From positions 1-64,000 of the forward strand of contig CAKQUX010000007.1 in the NCBI GenBank assembly GCA_934277645.1: 64,000 bases of DNA, written 5' to 3'. The DNA is from an uncultured Clostridia bacterium. GTDB lineage: Bacteria; Bacillota; Clostridia; Christensenellales; CAG-917. Positions 25,557 to 34,467 of this stretch are shown in pieces. The notes under the pieces were generated by a model, which searched no databases, was not told where the DNA came from, and saw nothing but the letters and a program-made list of their open reading frames with translations. Position 1 is the stretch's first letter, and each line of letters starts with the position of its first letter. Made by a program: the position numbers and the translations under genes.

Positions 25557-26341
25557 AGCAAGGTCCTCCTTTGCGTATTGTTGCTGAACTTGTTGATTAA
25601 GAAGTTCGATATAAGCACGAATATGAGCATAACGATTGACATAATCGAACCTACTCCGTACAGCCCTTGCTCAAATTTCATTTGAATGGAATCGCCGAAC
25701 AAGAATATCGTTCCGTTTGAAAGGAGCTGACTTATGGCGTACGTCGAGATAGTCGGAATAAAAACCATAGTTATGCCCGAAATTATGCCGCTCGTCGAAA
25801 GCGGAAGAACCGTTTTCAAAAATACGGTCGATTTGTCCGCACCAAGGTCTTGCGCCGCTTCGATATAACTTTTGTCAATGCTCGATATTGTAGTGTGTAA
25901 AGGCAAAATCATAAACGGAAGATAGTTGTACACCATACCGAATATAACCGTACCCATTCCGAGTTCGATTCCCATAGCAAGAAATACTGCTTTTGTCGCA
26001 AGCGTTCTGATAAGAAAGTTTACCCACATAGGAAGAATAAACAATATGACGAGAATTTTGCCCGAGCTGTATTTTGAAAGTATGTACGCAACGGGATAGC
26101 CGATGAGCAGGCAAATTAGGGTAGTTATTATGCCGACAAGCACCGAGTTGCCTAAAACGATAAGACTGCTTCTTTCGGTGAAGAAAGTCTTGAAGTTTTC
26201 AAGCGTGAGATAGCCGTCGGGATCCAAGAAGGCGTTGACCAAAATGAGAACCAACGGCAAAATTATGAACAACAACATAAACAAGACGTACGGATATCCG
26301 AAAACTCTCCTTGTTATTTTAAACGGCTTAATTTTCTTCAT
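25553..26341 (-). CDS. potB: Spermidine/putrescine ABC transporter permease PotB
   Basis: A 262-residue permease with about six helices and the EAA loop EAAQDLGADKSTVFLKTVLP. It pairs with PotC. It overlaps potA by 14 bases. The family, order and overlaps leave little doubt. Confidence 0.93.
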   Translation of the reverse strand: MKKIKPFKITRRVFGYPYVLFMLLFIILPLVLILVNAFLDPDGYLTLENFKTFFTERSSLIVLGNSVLVGIITTLICLLIGYPVAYILSKYSSGKILVILFILPMWVNFLIRTLATKAVFLAMGIELGMGTVIFGMVYNYLPFMILPLHTTISSIDKSYIEAAQDLGADKSTVFLKTVLPLSTSGIISGITMVFIPTISTYAISQLLSNGTIFLFGDSIQMKFEQGLYGVGSIMSIVMLIFVLISNFLINKFSNNTQRRTLL

Positions 26342-27824
26342 CGGTTGAGTCCACCTCGTCTATGACGGTTTTTTCTTCTGTGGCGATTTCGCCTTCGATT
26401 TTTTCGATAATTATTTTTTCGGGAGCGATTTTGATACCGACTCGGTCGCCCTTGAACCAGTCGAATTCTGTGTCTACGAAAAAGTCGTAAAAGTCGTCGG
26501 TACGAACGATGCATTGATAATAACTGCCTTTGTAGATGCTGTTTACGACTGTGCCTGAAATTACGCCGTCTTCTTCGTCGTCGGTGATTTCAACGTCGTC
26601 GAAGTCGATTTTGACAAGGACTTTCGTGCCTGACGGCAAATCGCTTTGACATTCAAAATTGCCGCCGCAAATCGTAACGAGATTTTCGGAAACCATTTCC
26701 GTTTGAATTTCGTTGATGATTCTCGATTTGTGCATAATGTGCAAATCGAACGGCTTGATATAAAGTCCGACGACTGCGCCTTTTTCTTGCGACAGTGTGT
26801 CGTGAACTTCGAGTTCGTTTTCGTTTGCTATGACGGTAATTTGATAATGGTCGCCTTTGAACACGCAACTGTCTACGGTTGCATTGACAATAGCTTTTTT
26901 ATCGTCGGCAGCAAGAATTTTGATGTCTTCGGGACGAATGATAACGTCGATAGGCTCTTTCTTTTTGAAGCCGTGGTCAACACATTCGAAAACAGTGTCG
27001 CAGAACTCGACTTTGTAGTCTTCGAGCATAACGCCCGAAAGAATATTCGATTCACCGATGAAGTCCGCAACGAAAGCGTTTGCAGGCTCGTCGTAAATTT
27101 TTTCAGGCGACGCTATCTGTTGAATTTCGCCGCTACGCATAACGACGACTTTGTCGCTCATAGTAAGAGCTTCTTCTTGGTCGTGCGTGACGTAGATAAA
27201 GGTTATGCCGAGATTCTTGTGCATATTTTTAAGTTCGAGTTGCATATCCTTTCTCATTTTAAGGTCAAGCGCGCCGAGCGGTTCGTCCAAAAGCAAAACT
27301 TCCGGTTCGTTTACGAGTGCTCTTGCAATTGCGACCCTTTGTTGTTGACCGCCGGAGAGGCTTGAAACGTTTCTGTGACCGTAGTCTTCGAGGTCGACCA
27401 TTTTAAGAGCGGCGTCAACTTTTCTTCTTATTTCTTCTTTATTGTATTTTCTGTACTTCGTGACCAGATTGCCTTTTTTATCGATAAACGGCTCGGTCGG
27501 AACTTTTTGAAGTTTAAGACCGAAAGCAATATTGTTGAACACGTTAAGGTGCGGGAAAAGCGCGTATTTTTGGAATACGGTGTTTACCTTTCTAAGATGC
27601 GGCGGAAGAGTTGTTATGTCTTCGCCCTTGAAGAAAACTTGTCCGCTTGTCGGAATTTCAAAACCTGCAATCATTCTGAGAGTAGTGGTCTTTCCGCAGC
27701 CCGACGGGCCTAAAAGAGTGACGAATTCGCCTTTTTTTATGATAAGGCTTGCGTTTTTGACAGCTTCTTTTCCGTCGTAAACTTTGCAAACGTTTTTAAG
27801 TTCGATAATGGTTTCCTTTTGCAT
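26328..27824 (-). CDS. potA: Spermidine/putrescine ABC transporter ATP-binding protein PotA
   Basis: The 498-residue ATPase of the polyamine importer. Walker A GPSGCGKTT (39-47), signature LSGGQQQR (156-163) and Walker B LLLDEPLGALD (177-187) are intact. The usual PotA has about 370 residues. Here the C-terminal regulatory part continues with what looks like a second TOBE-like unit (residues about 380-470) and an acidic tail. A CGH motif is absent, so this is the canonical CUT1/Pot fold with an enlarged regulatory end. It lies first after the regulator gene. Confidence 0.94.
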   Translation of the reverse strand: MQKETIIELKNVCKVYDGKEAVKNASLIIKKGEFVTLLGPSGCGKTTTLRMIAGFEIPTSGQVFFKGEDITTLPPHLRKVNTVFQKYALFPHLNVFNNIAFGLKLQKVPTEPFIDKKGNLVTKYRKYNKEEIRRKVDAALKMVDLEDYGHRNVSSLSGGQQQRVAIARALVNEPEVLLLDEPLGALDLKMRKDMQLELKNMHKNLGITFIYVTHDQEEALTMSDKVVVMRSGEIQQIASPEKIYDEPANAFVADFIGESNILSGVMLEDYKVEFCDTVFECVDHGFKKKEPIDVIIRPEDIKILAADDKKAIVNATVDSCVFKGDHYQITVIANENELEVHDTLSQEKGAVVGLYIKPFDLHIMHKSRIINEIQTEMVSENLVTICGGNFECQSDLPSGTKVLVKIDFDDVEITDDEEDGVISGTVVNSIYKGSYYQCIVRTDDFYDFFVDTEFDWFKGDRVGIKIAPEKIIIEKIEGEIATEEKTVIDEVDSTDEEN

Positions 27825-27838
27825 ATTAGCTCCTTAAA

Positions 27839-28372
27839 TCAAAAAGTAGGTGGGCTGGATACCCATATAACTTTAGCCGTTGTATCCGACTTGTTTTCCA
27901 AACAGTGTACTTTGTTGCTTTCGAAATAGAACGATTCGCCTTGTTTTACGATATGTTCTCGTTTGCCTATCGTGAGAACGACTTCGCCTTGCAGAACGTA
28001 TCCGAATTCTTCGCCTTCGTGCGGCATATCGCTTTGCGTTTTGACGTGCGGCGCAATCTCCGTTAAGATAGGTTCCATTTCGTTTTTTTGCGCGTTAGGC
28101 ACAAGCCATACGATTTTTTGTTCGTCCGTCACTTTTTCGCAATAGTCGTTTTCACCGAATACGACTTGTTCGCCTTTTTCGTCGCTGAAAAATTCCGACG
28201 GAGTAGTGCCGAGCGCCGACAAAATGTCTAGTAGCGTTGCAATCGACGGCGATGTCAGTTCGTTTTCAAGTTGAGAAATGTAGCCTTTCGTCAGCTCGCA
28301 TCTGTCGCCGAGTTCTTCTTGCGTCAATCCGCCTTTTAGTCGCAAATCTTTGATTTTTGCTCCGATTTCCAT
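27839..28372 (-). CDS. XRE-cupin transcriptional regulator (PuuR-like) of polyamine uptake
   Basis: A 177-residue regulator with an N-terminal XRE helix-turn-helix (residues about 5-60; LTQEELGDRCELTKGYISQL) and a C-terminal cupin domain (about 105-172; HEGEEFGYVLQGEVVL). This architecture is typical of PuuR and relatives that sense polyamines. It is the first gene of the pot operon, 14 bases before potA. Two perfect palindromes with the core GTTTAG-N5-CTAAAC in its leader are good candidates for its own operators, so autoregulation is likely. Confidence 0.92.
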   Translation of the reverse strand: MEIGAKIKDLRLKGGLTQEELGDRCELTKGYISQLENELTSPSIATLLDILSALGTTPSEFFSDEKGEQVVFGENDYCEKVTDEQKIVWLVPNAQKNEMEPILTEIAPHVKTQSDMPHEGEEFGYVLQGEVVLTIGKREHIVKQGESFYFESNKVHCLENKSDTTAKVIWVSSPPTF

Positions 28373-28391
28373 AAAACTCTCCGAAGTTTTT

Positions 28392-28412
28392 CGGTTTAGT
28401 AATTCTAAACCG
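28392..28412 (-). promoter_or_regulatory. Operator palindrome 1 of the pot operon
   Basis: CGGTTTAG-TAATT-CTAAACCG, perfect 8-bp arms, 60-80 bases downstream of the predicted transcription start and 20 bases before the regulator start codon. Confidence 0.75.
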
Positions 28413-28446
28413 ACCGTTTAACCGATAAAGTTTAACTAAATTTTAA

Positions 28447-28463
28447 GTTTAGTAAAACTAAAC
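28447..28463 (-). promoter_or_regulatory. Operator palindrome 2 of the pot operon
   Basis: GTTTAG-TAAAA-CTAAAC, perfect 6-bp arms and the same 5-base spacer as palindrome 1. Their centres are 53 bp apart, close to five helical turns, so both sites face the same side of DNA. It lies just downstream of the predicted transcription start. Confidence 0.75.
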
Positions 28464-28478
28464 CAAAAGGACGATAAA

Positions 28479-28506
28479 ATTATATCATTTTGTCTATATA
28501 TGTCAA
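28479..28506 (-). promoter_or_regulatory. Promoter of the regulator-potABCD operon
   Basis: On the minus strand, TTGACA (28501-28506), 16-bp spacer ending in TGA, TATAAT (28479-28484): full consensus in both boxes. Predicted start near 28472. Confidence 0.85.
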
Positions 28507-28857
28507 CGAAAATAAAGGCATAATTAAAAATACGGTAAATTTTTTTTACAGCAAAATTCGCAAAACCGTTTATTCGCCTAAAATAAGGTAAAAACGGTTA
28601 AGAACGGATTTGAAATAACTTCTTAAAATAAAGCACGATAAGTTTCTATTTAAAAGAAATTAAAAAACAGTCGGGGCTTTAATAAATGCAATACTATAAC
28701 TATATTAAATGTAAAACGCATTATAAGCAGTAAATGCATTAAGTAATATTCAAATTTATATTTTGGTTTTTAATTTCGGTTTTAAATTATTTGATTTGAA
28801 TTGTATGCAAGTTTAAATTGTATGTAAGTTTAAAGTTGAAACATTCGCAAGTGGATA

Positions 28858-28886
28858 TTGAAAGGAAGCTAAAAATATGTTATAAT
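28858..28886 (+). promoter_or_regulatory. Promoter of a leaderless dGTPase-like gene
   Basis: TTGAAA (28858-28863), 17-bp spacer ending in TGT, TATAAT (28881-28886). The -10 box ends six bases before ATG 28893, so the transcript should begin at the start codon. The 350 bases between this and the pot promoter are AT-rich and show no gene. Confidence 0.8.
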
Positions 28887-28892
28887 CATCTT

Positions 28893-30137
28893 ATGGAAAA
28901 CGAAATACGTTTAAAAAACGTGAAAGAAAGTTGTTTTAATAAACCGAGCGACGAACTCGAACGTTTGATTTTCATCGACAAAAAAAATCATTGGGTAAAT
29001 CCTTATGCTTTCGAGGACAGGCTTATCGTGCGTCGAAATCCCGAAAAAGACATTGCGACCTGCGTTCGTCCTGCCTTTGTCAGGGACGTGGAGAAGATTT
29101 TACACCTGCCGCTTTACAATCGTTACGGCGACAAAACGCAGGTTTTTTCGTTTTATAAAAACGACGACATAACAAGACGCGGCTTGCACGTTCAGATAGT
29201 GTCGAGAATTGCAAGGGATATAGGTCAGGCATTAAGTTTAAATTGCGACCTTATCGAAGCAATCGCGCTCGGACACGACATAGGGCATACGCCTTTCGGA
29301 CATGCGGGCGAAAGATTTTTAAGCGCATTGCTTAACGAAAATACGGGAAGGTATTTCAATCACAACGTTCAAAGCGTAAGAGTCTTGGACAAGCTGTATT
29401 TGCGAAATATTTCTTTGCAGACGCTTGACGGTATACTTTGTCACAACGGCGAATTCGAGATGAAAGAATATCGTCCGACAGCCGCAATTACGTTTGAAGA
29501 GTTCGACAGAAAGGTCGAAAACTGCTATACGGACAAAGACGCTTGCGGAAAGCTTGTGCCTACGACGCTCGAAGCCTGCGTTGTCAGAATTTGCGACATA
29601 ATCGCATATCTCGGCAAGGACAGACAAGACGCCAGAAAGGCTTTAAGAAAAGAAATAAATTTCGCCGACAAGTACATAGGAAAATCTAATTCCGAAATTA
29701 TAAACAACCTTACTATAGACATTTTGGAGCATAGCTACAAAAAGGACTATCTGTTACTCAGCGAAGAAGCGTTTACTGCTTTAAAAACCGCAAAGAAAGA
29801 AAACTACGAGTTTATTTACAAAAACGAAGACCTCGAATCTCGCTACAACGGAATTATAAAACCGATGTTCCGCGACGTTTATTACAAACTGCTTGACCAG
29901 CTTATAAAAAAGGATACGAATTCGGTCATATACAAACACCACGTTGAAAATATCGACGATTGCTATCGTTATGCCAAAAAGGAAAAACCGTATTCGGACG
30001 GCGAACCAAACCAGATAGTTTGCGATTTTATTGCGTCTATGACGGACGATTATTTCATTGATTTGCACGAAATGCTGTTTCCGAACAGTAAGTATAAAAT
30101 CGAATATACGTCATATTTTGCGGATTTAAAAAAATAA
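28893..30137 (+). CDS. dGTPase-like HD-domain deoxynucleotide triphosphohydrolase
   Basis: A 414-residue HD-domain protein. ATG 28893 is preferred over upstream in-frame starts because the promoter -10 lies at 28881-28886. The family removes triphosphate from dNTPs, mainly dGTP. Visible motifs: RRGLHVQIVSRIARDIG (the His-containing start of the HD domain), ALGHDIGHTPFGHAGE (His-Asp pair), and HNVQSVRVLD. The C-terminal half has helices only. It has no ribosome site, consistent with leaderless translation. It may balance nucleotide pools; a role in phage defence is known for some relatives but nothing here shows it. Confidence 0.88.
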   Translation: MENEIRLKNVKESCFNKPSDELERLIFIDKKNHWVNPYAFEDRLIVRRNPEKDIATCVRPAFVRDVEKILHLPLYNRYGDKTQVFSFYKNDDITRRGLHVQIVSRIARDIGQALSLNCDLIEAIALGHDIGHTPFGHAGERFLSALLNENTGRYFNHNVQSVRVLDKLYLRNISLQTLDGILCHNGEFEMKEYRPTAAITFEEFDRKVENCYTDKDACGKLVPTTLEACVVRICDIIAYLGKDRQDARKALRKEINFADKYIGKSNSEIINNLTIDILEHSYKKDYLLLSEEAFTALKTAKKENYEFIYKNEDLESRYNGIIKPMFRDVYYKLLDQLIKKDTNSVIYKHHVENIDDCYRYAKKEKPYSDGEPNQIVCDFIASMTDDYFIDLHEMLFPNSKYKIEYTSYFADLKK

Positions 30138-30223
30138 ACCATTTAGCGCAAAATGACCGCTTAGCCGATGGCAAGAAGCAAAATTAAAGCCGTTCGGTTT
30201 TTGCAAAAAATTAAAATTGCGTA

Positions 30224-30252
30224 TTGAAATTTTACAAACGCTATGATAAGAT
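30224..30252 (+). promoter_or_regulatory. Promoter of the repeat-protein gene
   Basis: TTGAAA (30224-30229), 17-bp spacer ending in TGA, TAAGAT (30247-30252); start near 30259. Confidence 0.55.
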
Positions 30253-30288
30253 AGAATTATAAAATGCAATGGAAAAGGAGCGAAAATT

Positions 30289-30891
30289 ATGGGTATTGAT
30301 AAGGACTATAAAAAGATAATTAAATCGCACAAGGAAGATTGGGCGGCAATAAGCGCAGACCCGTCGCTTGACGAAGGGTTCATCAAAGAGTTTGCGGATA
30401 AAGTCGTTTGGAGAATAATTGCAGAAAAACAAGATCTGAGCGAATCGTTTATCGAAGCAAACATAGATAGATTCAACGACCCTGCAACGGGCAGATTGGA
30501 TTTGACGGCGATTCTCACAAAGCAAAAATTGTCGGAAAACTTTTTGAGAAAATACGCAGACAAATTTAAGTGGAGCGACTGGAAGGTTTTGTCGTCTTGT
30601 CAAAAACTTTCGGAAAAGTTTATTCTCGATTTCGAAACGAAAGTAAACTGGTCGGACATCACCGCGGGACAAGTTTTGTCGGAGAAATTTATCGAAGAGC
30701 ATCAAGACAGAATTAAGTGGGAATACGTCGCAAGATATCAAACCATTTCGGAAGAATTTTTCTGGAAGCATCAGGATAAGATTGACGTAAATTATCTCGT
30801 CAAGAGCCAAAAAGTCGATACTAAACGTTGGTCGGCGAAATTCCAAGAACTTAAAGAAAAAGAAGCGTTAAAAGCGGAAGTTCTTTATTAG
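30289..30891 (+). CDS. Tandem helical-repeat protein of unknown function
   Basis: A 200-residue soluble protein made of about six repeats of 22-25 residues with the pattern LSExFIxxxxDKxxWxxIxxxQ. The invariant points are the Leu-Ser-Glu-x-Phe start, an Asp, and a Trp. This suggests a helical solenoid for protein binding. No signal peptide or catalytic motif. AAGGAGCG lies nine bases before the start. Similar repeats occur in phage and bacterial hypothetical proteins, but I cannot assign a function. The gene stands alone between the dGTPase-like gene and a terminator. Confidence 0.8.
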   Translation: MGIDKDYKKIIKSHKEDWAAISADPSLDEGFIKEFADKVVWRIIAEKQDLSESFIEANIDRFNDPATGRLDLTAILTKQKLSENFLRKYADKFKWSDWKVLSSCQKLSEKFILDFETKVNWSDITAGQVLSEKFIEEHQDRIKWEYVARYQTISEEFFWKHQDKIDVNYLVKSQKVDTKRWSAKFQELKEKEALKAEVLY

Positions 30892-30991
30892 ATTGAACCT
30901 AACACATATTATTTTATTGTCGGCAGTCGACGGATAGCCGATAGTCGGTTGGAGCAAAGTCCGACTAAACCTAAAAACAATCGAGTAGTAG

Positions 30992-31019
30992 AAAAGCTAT
31001 GGCTAAGCCATAGCTTTTT
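30992..31019. terminator. Bidirectional terminator
   Basis: AAAAGCTATGGC-TAA-GCCATAGCTTTT, a perfect 12-bp stem between the convergent repeat-protein and DUF1540 genes. Confidence 0.9.
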
Positions 31020-31042
31020 CAGTCTCGCGTTAAGCTGCGATT

Positions 31043-31357
31043 TTACTTTTTGCTTTTAATTCTGGTTTTGCATTTGGTTGAAAGCATTTTGTCGTCAACG
31101 ACGATCTCGTCGCAGGTGCAAACGTTGTCGCGGTTATAAATGCAATCGGCGTCGCATTGAACGATGGCTTCGGTGTCGGAGAGTTTATCGAGTTCTTCCG
31201 ACGCTTCGACGTCTGCAAACGCTTGCGCAAGAACTCCGCCGTCACGTTTGATTTTCGAGTCGCACTTTGCGCTTTCTCCGATAGATATAACGCCTGCAAA
31301 ACAGGTGTTTTTGAGATTGTGTTCACAATTTGCGGTATGACATAAAATTTTTTTCAT
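31043..31357 (-). CDS. DUF1540 cysteine-rich protein
   Basis: A 104-residue small protein with two DUF1540-type motifs: CHTANCEHNLKNTCFAG near residues 5-21 and CDADCIYNRDNVCTCDEI near 70-87. The spaced cysteines suggest metal binding. I start it at 31357, where GGAGGA lies five bases upstream on the minus strand, instead of the longer ORF. Such proteins are common in Clostridia, some linked with sporulation; the role is unproven. The C-terminus is basic (KCKTRIKSKK). Confidence 0.85.
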   Translation of the reverse strand: MKKILCHTANCEHNLKNTCFAGVISIGESAKCDSKIKRDGGVLAQAFADVEASEELDKLSDTEAIVQCDADCIYNRDNVCTCDEIVVDDKMLSTKCKTRIKSKK

Positions 31358-31548
31358 ATATTCCTCCGATTTTATTATTTGCAAAGATTGGCGTTCTATA
31401 CTGTTTTGCAAGTATTCATAGAGCGTTTTGCTTTGCGATTTTTATGTCGTTAAGGTTGAAATTCGGACGATATTGTGTTAAACTGTTAGCAAATATGATT
31501 GTACGCAAAACGGAGCGGACTTTCGTTTTGCAAATGCAGGAGATTTAT

Positions 31549-31998
31549 ATGAAAGTTATACTACTTAGCGACGTAAAGGGAACAGGTAAAAAAGACGATA
31601 TTTTGGAAGTAAACGACGGATTTGCGAGAAATTTCCTTTTAAAGAAAGGTTTGGCGCAAGAAGCAACTACGCAAAACGTAAATATTTTAAATCATAAGAA
31701 AAAGGTGGAAGCCGAAAGACTTGCCGCCGAGCTTGCCGAGGCGAAAGTCCTTGCCGAGAAAATCTCTAAGACCGAAGTAACCGTCAAGGTAAGATGCGGC
31801 GAAAACGGAAGGATGTTCGGCGCGGCAACGGGTGCGGAAATCGCCGCCGCTCTTAAAGAACAGGGTCTGGACGTCGATAAAAAGAAAATCGCTCTTAAAG
31901 AAAATATCAAAGAATACGGACTTTACAACGTAACCGTAAAGGTTTATGCAAACGTTCCTGCAACGCTTAAAGTGAACGTCGTAAAAGATGTCAAATAA
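31549..31998 (+). CDS. rplI: 50S ribosomal protein L9
   Basis: A 149-residue L9, which binds 23S rRNA with its N-terminal domain and extends from the ribosome through a long helix. It starts MKVILLSDVKGTGKK and has the typical VNDGFARNFLLKKGLA motif, then the connecting helix (residues about 45-80) and the C-terminal RNA-binding domain. The start is fixed by AGGAGA at 31538-31543. It overlaps the next gene by 11 bases, so it forms an operon with the two methyltransferases. rplI usually stands near rpsF/rpsR or dnaB, which are not seen here. Confidence 0.96.
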   Translation: MKVILLSDVKGTGKKDDILEVNDGFARNFLLKKGLAQEATTQNVNILNHKKKVEAERLAAELAEAKVLAEKISKTEVTVKVRCGENGRMFGAATGAEIAAALKEQGLDVDKKKIALKENIKEYGLYNVTVKVYANVPATLKVNVVKDVK

Positions 31999-32695
31999 TC
32001 TGAGAATAGACGATTTGCAAACAGGTGGATTGAGGCTTGTCCAAAATCCATCTTTTTATTGTTTCAATTCGGACAGCGTCGTACTTGCAAATCTTTGCAA
32101 AGTTTCGCCCAAAATAAAAATTGCGGAACTCGGCGCAGGAAGCGGAGTCATTTCGATTTTACTTGCAGGCAAAAGGGGCGCGACAAAGGTCGTTGCCGTC
32201 GAAAAGCAAGCCGAAATGTTCGAGCTTTTAAAAAAGAACGTCAAACTCAATTCTTTGGAAGACAAAATAGAAACCGTACATTCAGACATAAACGATTTCG
32301 AGAAATGGGCAAAACCGCAATCTTTCGATATGGTCGTCGTCAATCCGCCGTACGAAACGGCAAACGGAATCGACAGCGTTATCGACAATTGCCGTACCGA
32401 AAATTTGGGTACGCTTGAAAACTTTATATCGGTTGCGTCAAAGCTGTTGTCGTTCGGCAAAGAGTTTTACGTTATAGGCAAAATTAAGCGTATGGCGCAA
32501 ACTATTGCGCTTGCCGATAAATTCGGACTCGAAGCCAAGGAGCTTACTCTTATATATCCGAAACCGTCGAAAGGCGCAGACACGTTTATGCTTAAAGCCG
32601 TCAAGGGCGGCAAGGTAGGGCTTACTTTGAAAACTCTTGTCGAAATGAACGAAAACGGCGAGCCGACCGAAGAATTTAAGGAGCTTTATAGATAA
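31988..32695 (+). CDS. TrmN6/YfiC-family SAM-dependent methyltransferase
   Basis: A 235-residue class I methyltransferase of the family that makes N6-methyladenosine in tRNA-Val at position 37. SAM-binding motif I is IAELGAGSGVISILLA, motif IV is VVNPPYE. It overlaps rplI by 11 bases and the rsmI start by one base. The specific tRNA target is inferred from family only. Confidence 0.9.
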   Translation: MSNNLRIDDLQTGGLRLVQNPSFYCFNSDSVVLANLCKVSPKIKIAELGAGSGVISILLAGKRGATKVVAVEKQAEMFELLKKNVKLNSLEDKIETVHSDINDFEKWAKPQSFDMVVVNPPYETANGIDSVIDNCRTENLGTLENFISVASKLLSFGKEFYVIGKIKRMAQTIALADKFGLEAKELTLIYPKPSKGADTFMLKAVKGGKVGLTLKTLVEMNENGEPTEEFKELYR

Positions 32696-33510
32696 TGGCA
32701 AAATTATATATTGTCGGTACGCCGATAGGAAATCTTAAAGATATGACGCCAAGGGCGGTCGAAACTCTCGGCTTTGTGGACGTGATTGCTTGCGAAGACA
32801 CAAGACATTCTCTGCCGCTGCTTACGCACTTTAACATATCGAAAAAACTTGTCAGTTATCACAAATTCAACGAAACGGAAACCAAGGACAAAATTGTCGA
32901 TATGATTTTGGCGGGGCAAAACGTCGCGCTTATTTCTGATGCGGGAATGCCGTCGGTTTGCGACCCCGGTGCGATTCTCGTTTCGTATTGCCATAAGCGA
33001 GGAATCGAAGTCGAAGTGGTTCCGTCCGCAACGGCGATAACGAGCGCAATGGCGCTTTGCGGACTTAATGCAAGCGGTTTCTTGTTTTTGGGCTTTTTGC
33101 CGCAAAAGTTTTCCGAAAAGGTTCAGGTGTTGTCGGACTACGTCGGCGTAAAAGTTCCGATTGCGATTTACAGCGCACCGCACGACCTGCTTGACGACGC
33201 AAAAGCTATGTACGAAGCGTTCGGCGACAGAAAGGCGTACGTCGTAAAGGAAATCACGAAATTGCACGAAGGCGTTGAGTTTACGACTTTAAAGGATTTC
33301 AGCGTGAAAGAACCGAAAGGCGAGTACGTTTTAATCGTAGACGGCGGCGAGAGGAAAAATCCGCTCAACGAGCTTAGCGTCGAAGAACACATTTTAAGTT
33401 ACATAAGACTCGGCGAAGACAAAAAGACGGCGATAAAACTTGTCGCACGCGATAGGGGAATGAACAAAAACGACGTTTATCAGCTTGCGATAAATTTAAA
33501 AATAGATTAG
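32695..33510 (+). CDS. rsmI: 16S rRNA (cytidine(1402)-2'-O)-methyltransferase RsmI
   Basis: A 271-residue tetrapyrrole-methylase-fold enzyme. It begins YIVGTPIGNLKDMTPRAVE and carries CEDTRHS, ALISDAGMPSVCDPG and the FLGFLP motif, all diagnostic for RsmI. It methylates C1402 in the 30S decoding centre, where RsmH adds the N4 methyl. Its ATG overlaps the preceding stop codon (TAATG), typical of coupled translation. Confidence 0.96.
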   Translation: MAKLYIVGTPIGNLKDMTPRAVETLGFVDVIACEDTRHSLPLLTHFNISKKLVSYHKFNETETKDKIVDMILAGQNVALISDAGMPSVCDPGAILVSYCHKRGIEVEVVPSATAITSAMALCGLNASGFLFLGFLPQKFSEKVQVLSDYVGVKVPIAIYSAPHDLLDDAKAMYEAFGDRKAYVVKEITKLHEGVEFTTLKDFSVKEPKGEYVLIVDGGERKNPLNELSVEEHILSYIRLGEDKKTAIKLVARDRGMNKNDVYQLAINLKID

Positions 33511-33592
33511 CCATGCGGTTGACTGCGACCGATAATGCAGGTCAAAACAGAAAAAAGCTAACGGCAAAATCGCCGATTATAGGAAGGTAAAA

Positions 33593-34120
33593 ATGAATAT
33601 AGTACTTTTAGAGCCTGAAATTCCGCAGAATACGGGAAACATCGTAAGAACGGCGGCGGCAACGGGGAGCGTGGTGCATCTTATAAAACCGCTCGGCTTT
33701 GACATTTCGGAAAAATCGGTAAAACGCGCAGGGCTCGATTATTGGCATTACGTCGACATTAAGGTTTACGAAAATCTCGAAGACTTTTTGAGCAAAAATT
33801 TTGCAGGGCAATATACCGCCGAAAACGGAACTTTTAAACTTAACAAAGACGCAAGGCTCTTTTATGCGTCTACAAAAGCAGGTTATCGTCACGACGAAGT
33901 GAAGTTTTTGCCTGACGATTTCGTTATGTTCGGAAAAGAAACGAAGGGATTGCCAGAAGAGCTTCTTCACGAAAACTACGACAATGCGTTTCGGATTCCG
34001 ATGATAGGCGACATTCGCTCTTTAAACCTTGCCAATTCGGTTGCGATAGTCGTTTACGAAGCCTTACGTCAAACCGATTACGTCGGTTTTAACGAAAAAG
34101 GTCATCTTACAAAGTTTTAA
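33593..34120 (+). CDS. trmL: tRNA (cytidine/uridine-34-2'-O)-methyltransferase TrmL
   Basis: A 175-residue SPOUT methyltransferase. N-terminal NIVLLEPEIPQNTGNIVRT, the middle MFGKETKGLP and the knot motif IPMIGDIRSLNLANSVAIV match TrmL. It modifies the wobble nucleotide of certain tRNA-Leu species. It follows rsmI by 82 bases and is preceded by AGGAAGG. It is probably in the same transcription unit, giving three RNA methyltransferases in a row. Confidence 0.95.
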   Translation: MNIVLLEPEIPQNTGNIVRTAAATGSVVHLIKPLGFDISEKSVKRAGLDYWHYVDIKVYENLEDFLSKNFAGQYTAENGTFKLNKDARLFYASTKAGYRHDEVKFLPDDFVMFGKETKGLPEELLHENYDNAFRIPMIGDIRSLNLANSVAIVVYEALRQTDYVGFNEKGHLTKF

Positions 34121-34398
34121 ACGTGAAGCGTGGTTAGCAAAAACCATTAAATTTTAAAAGCTATATAATGATTGAAAGTCATATCAATAGTTAAAAACCA
34201 TAAGCAATTAAAACTATAATAAAAGCAATTAAATTATAATAATTAAACAATATAAATAATCAGAAGCCGTATCAATTAGTCTTTTAAAATATAAATACAT
34301 TATCGTTGTTATGATTGCAAAATTACCGCTTTAGTTATGAAATCATCACTTTGATTGCGGAACTTAATAAAAACTAAAAATTTAAAATTGACAAACAA
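34121..34398. other. AT-rich intergenic region
   Basis: Low-complexity AT-rich DNA with repeated short words (AATTAAA, CAATTAAA). No ORF, promoter pair or RNA that I can support. Confidence 0.45.
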
Positions 34399-34426
34399 AA
34401 AAAGGAACTTAATTAAGTTCCTTTTT
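34399..34426. terminator. Bidirectional terminator
   Basis: AAAAAGGAACTTAA-TTAAGTTCCTTTTT, perfect palindrome; serves the leftward glycosyltransferase-like gene and possibly the rightward trmL run. Confidence 0.85.
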
Positions 34427-34467
34427 ATATATTTTTACAGTTTTGGTTTTACAAGTTTAAAGTAGCT

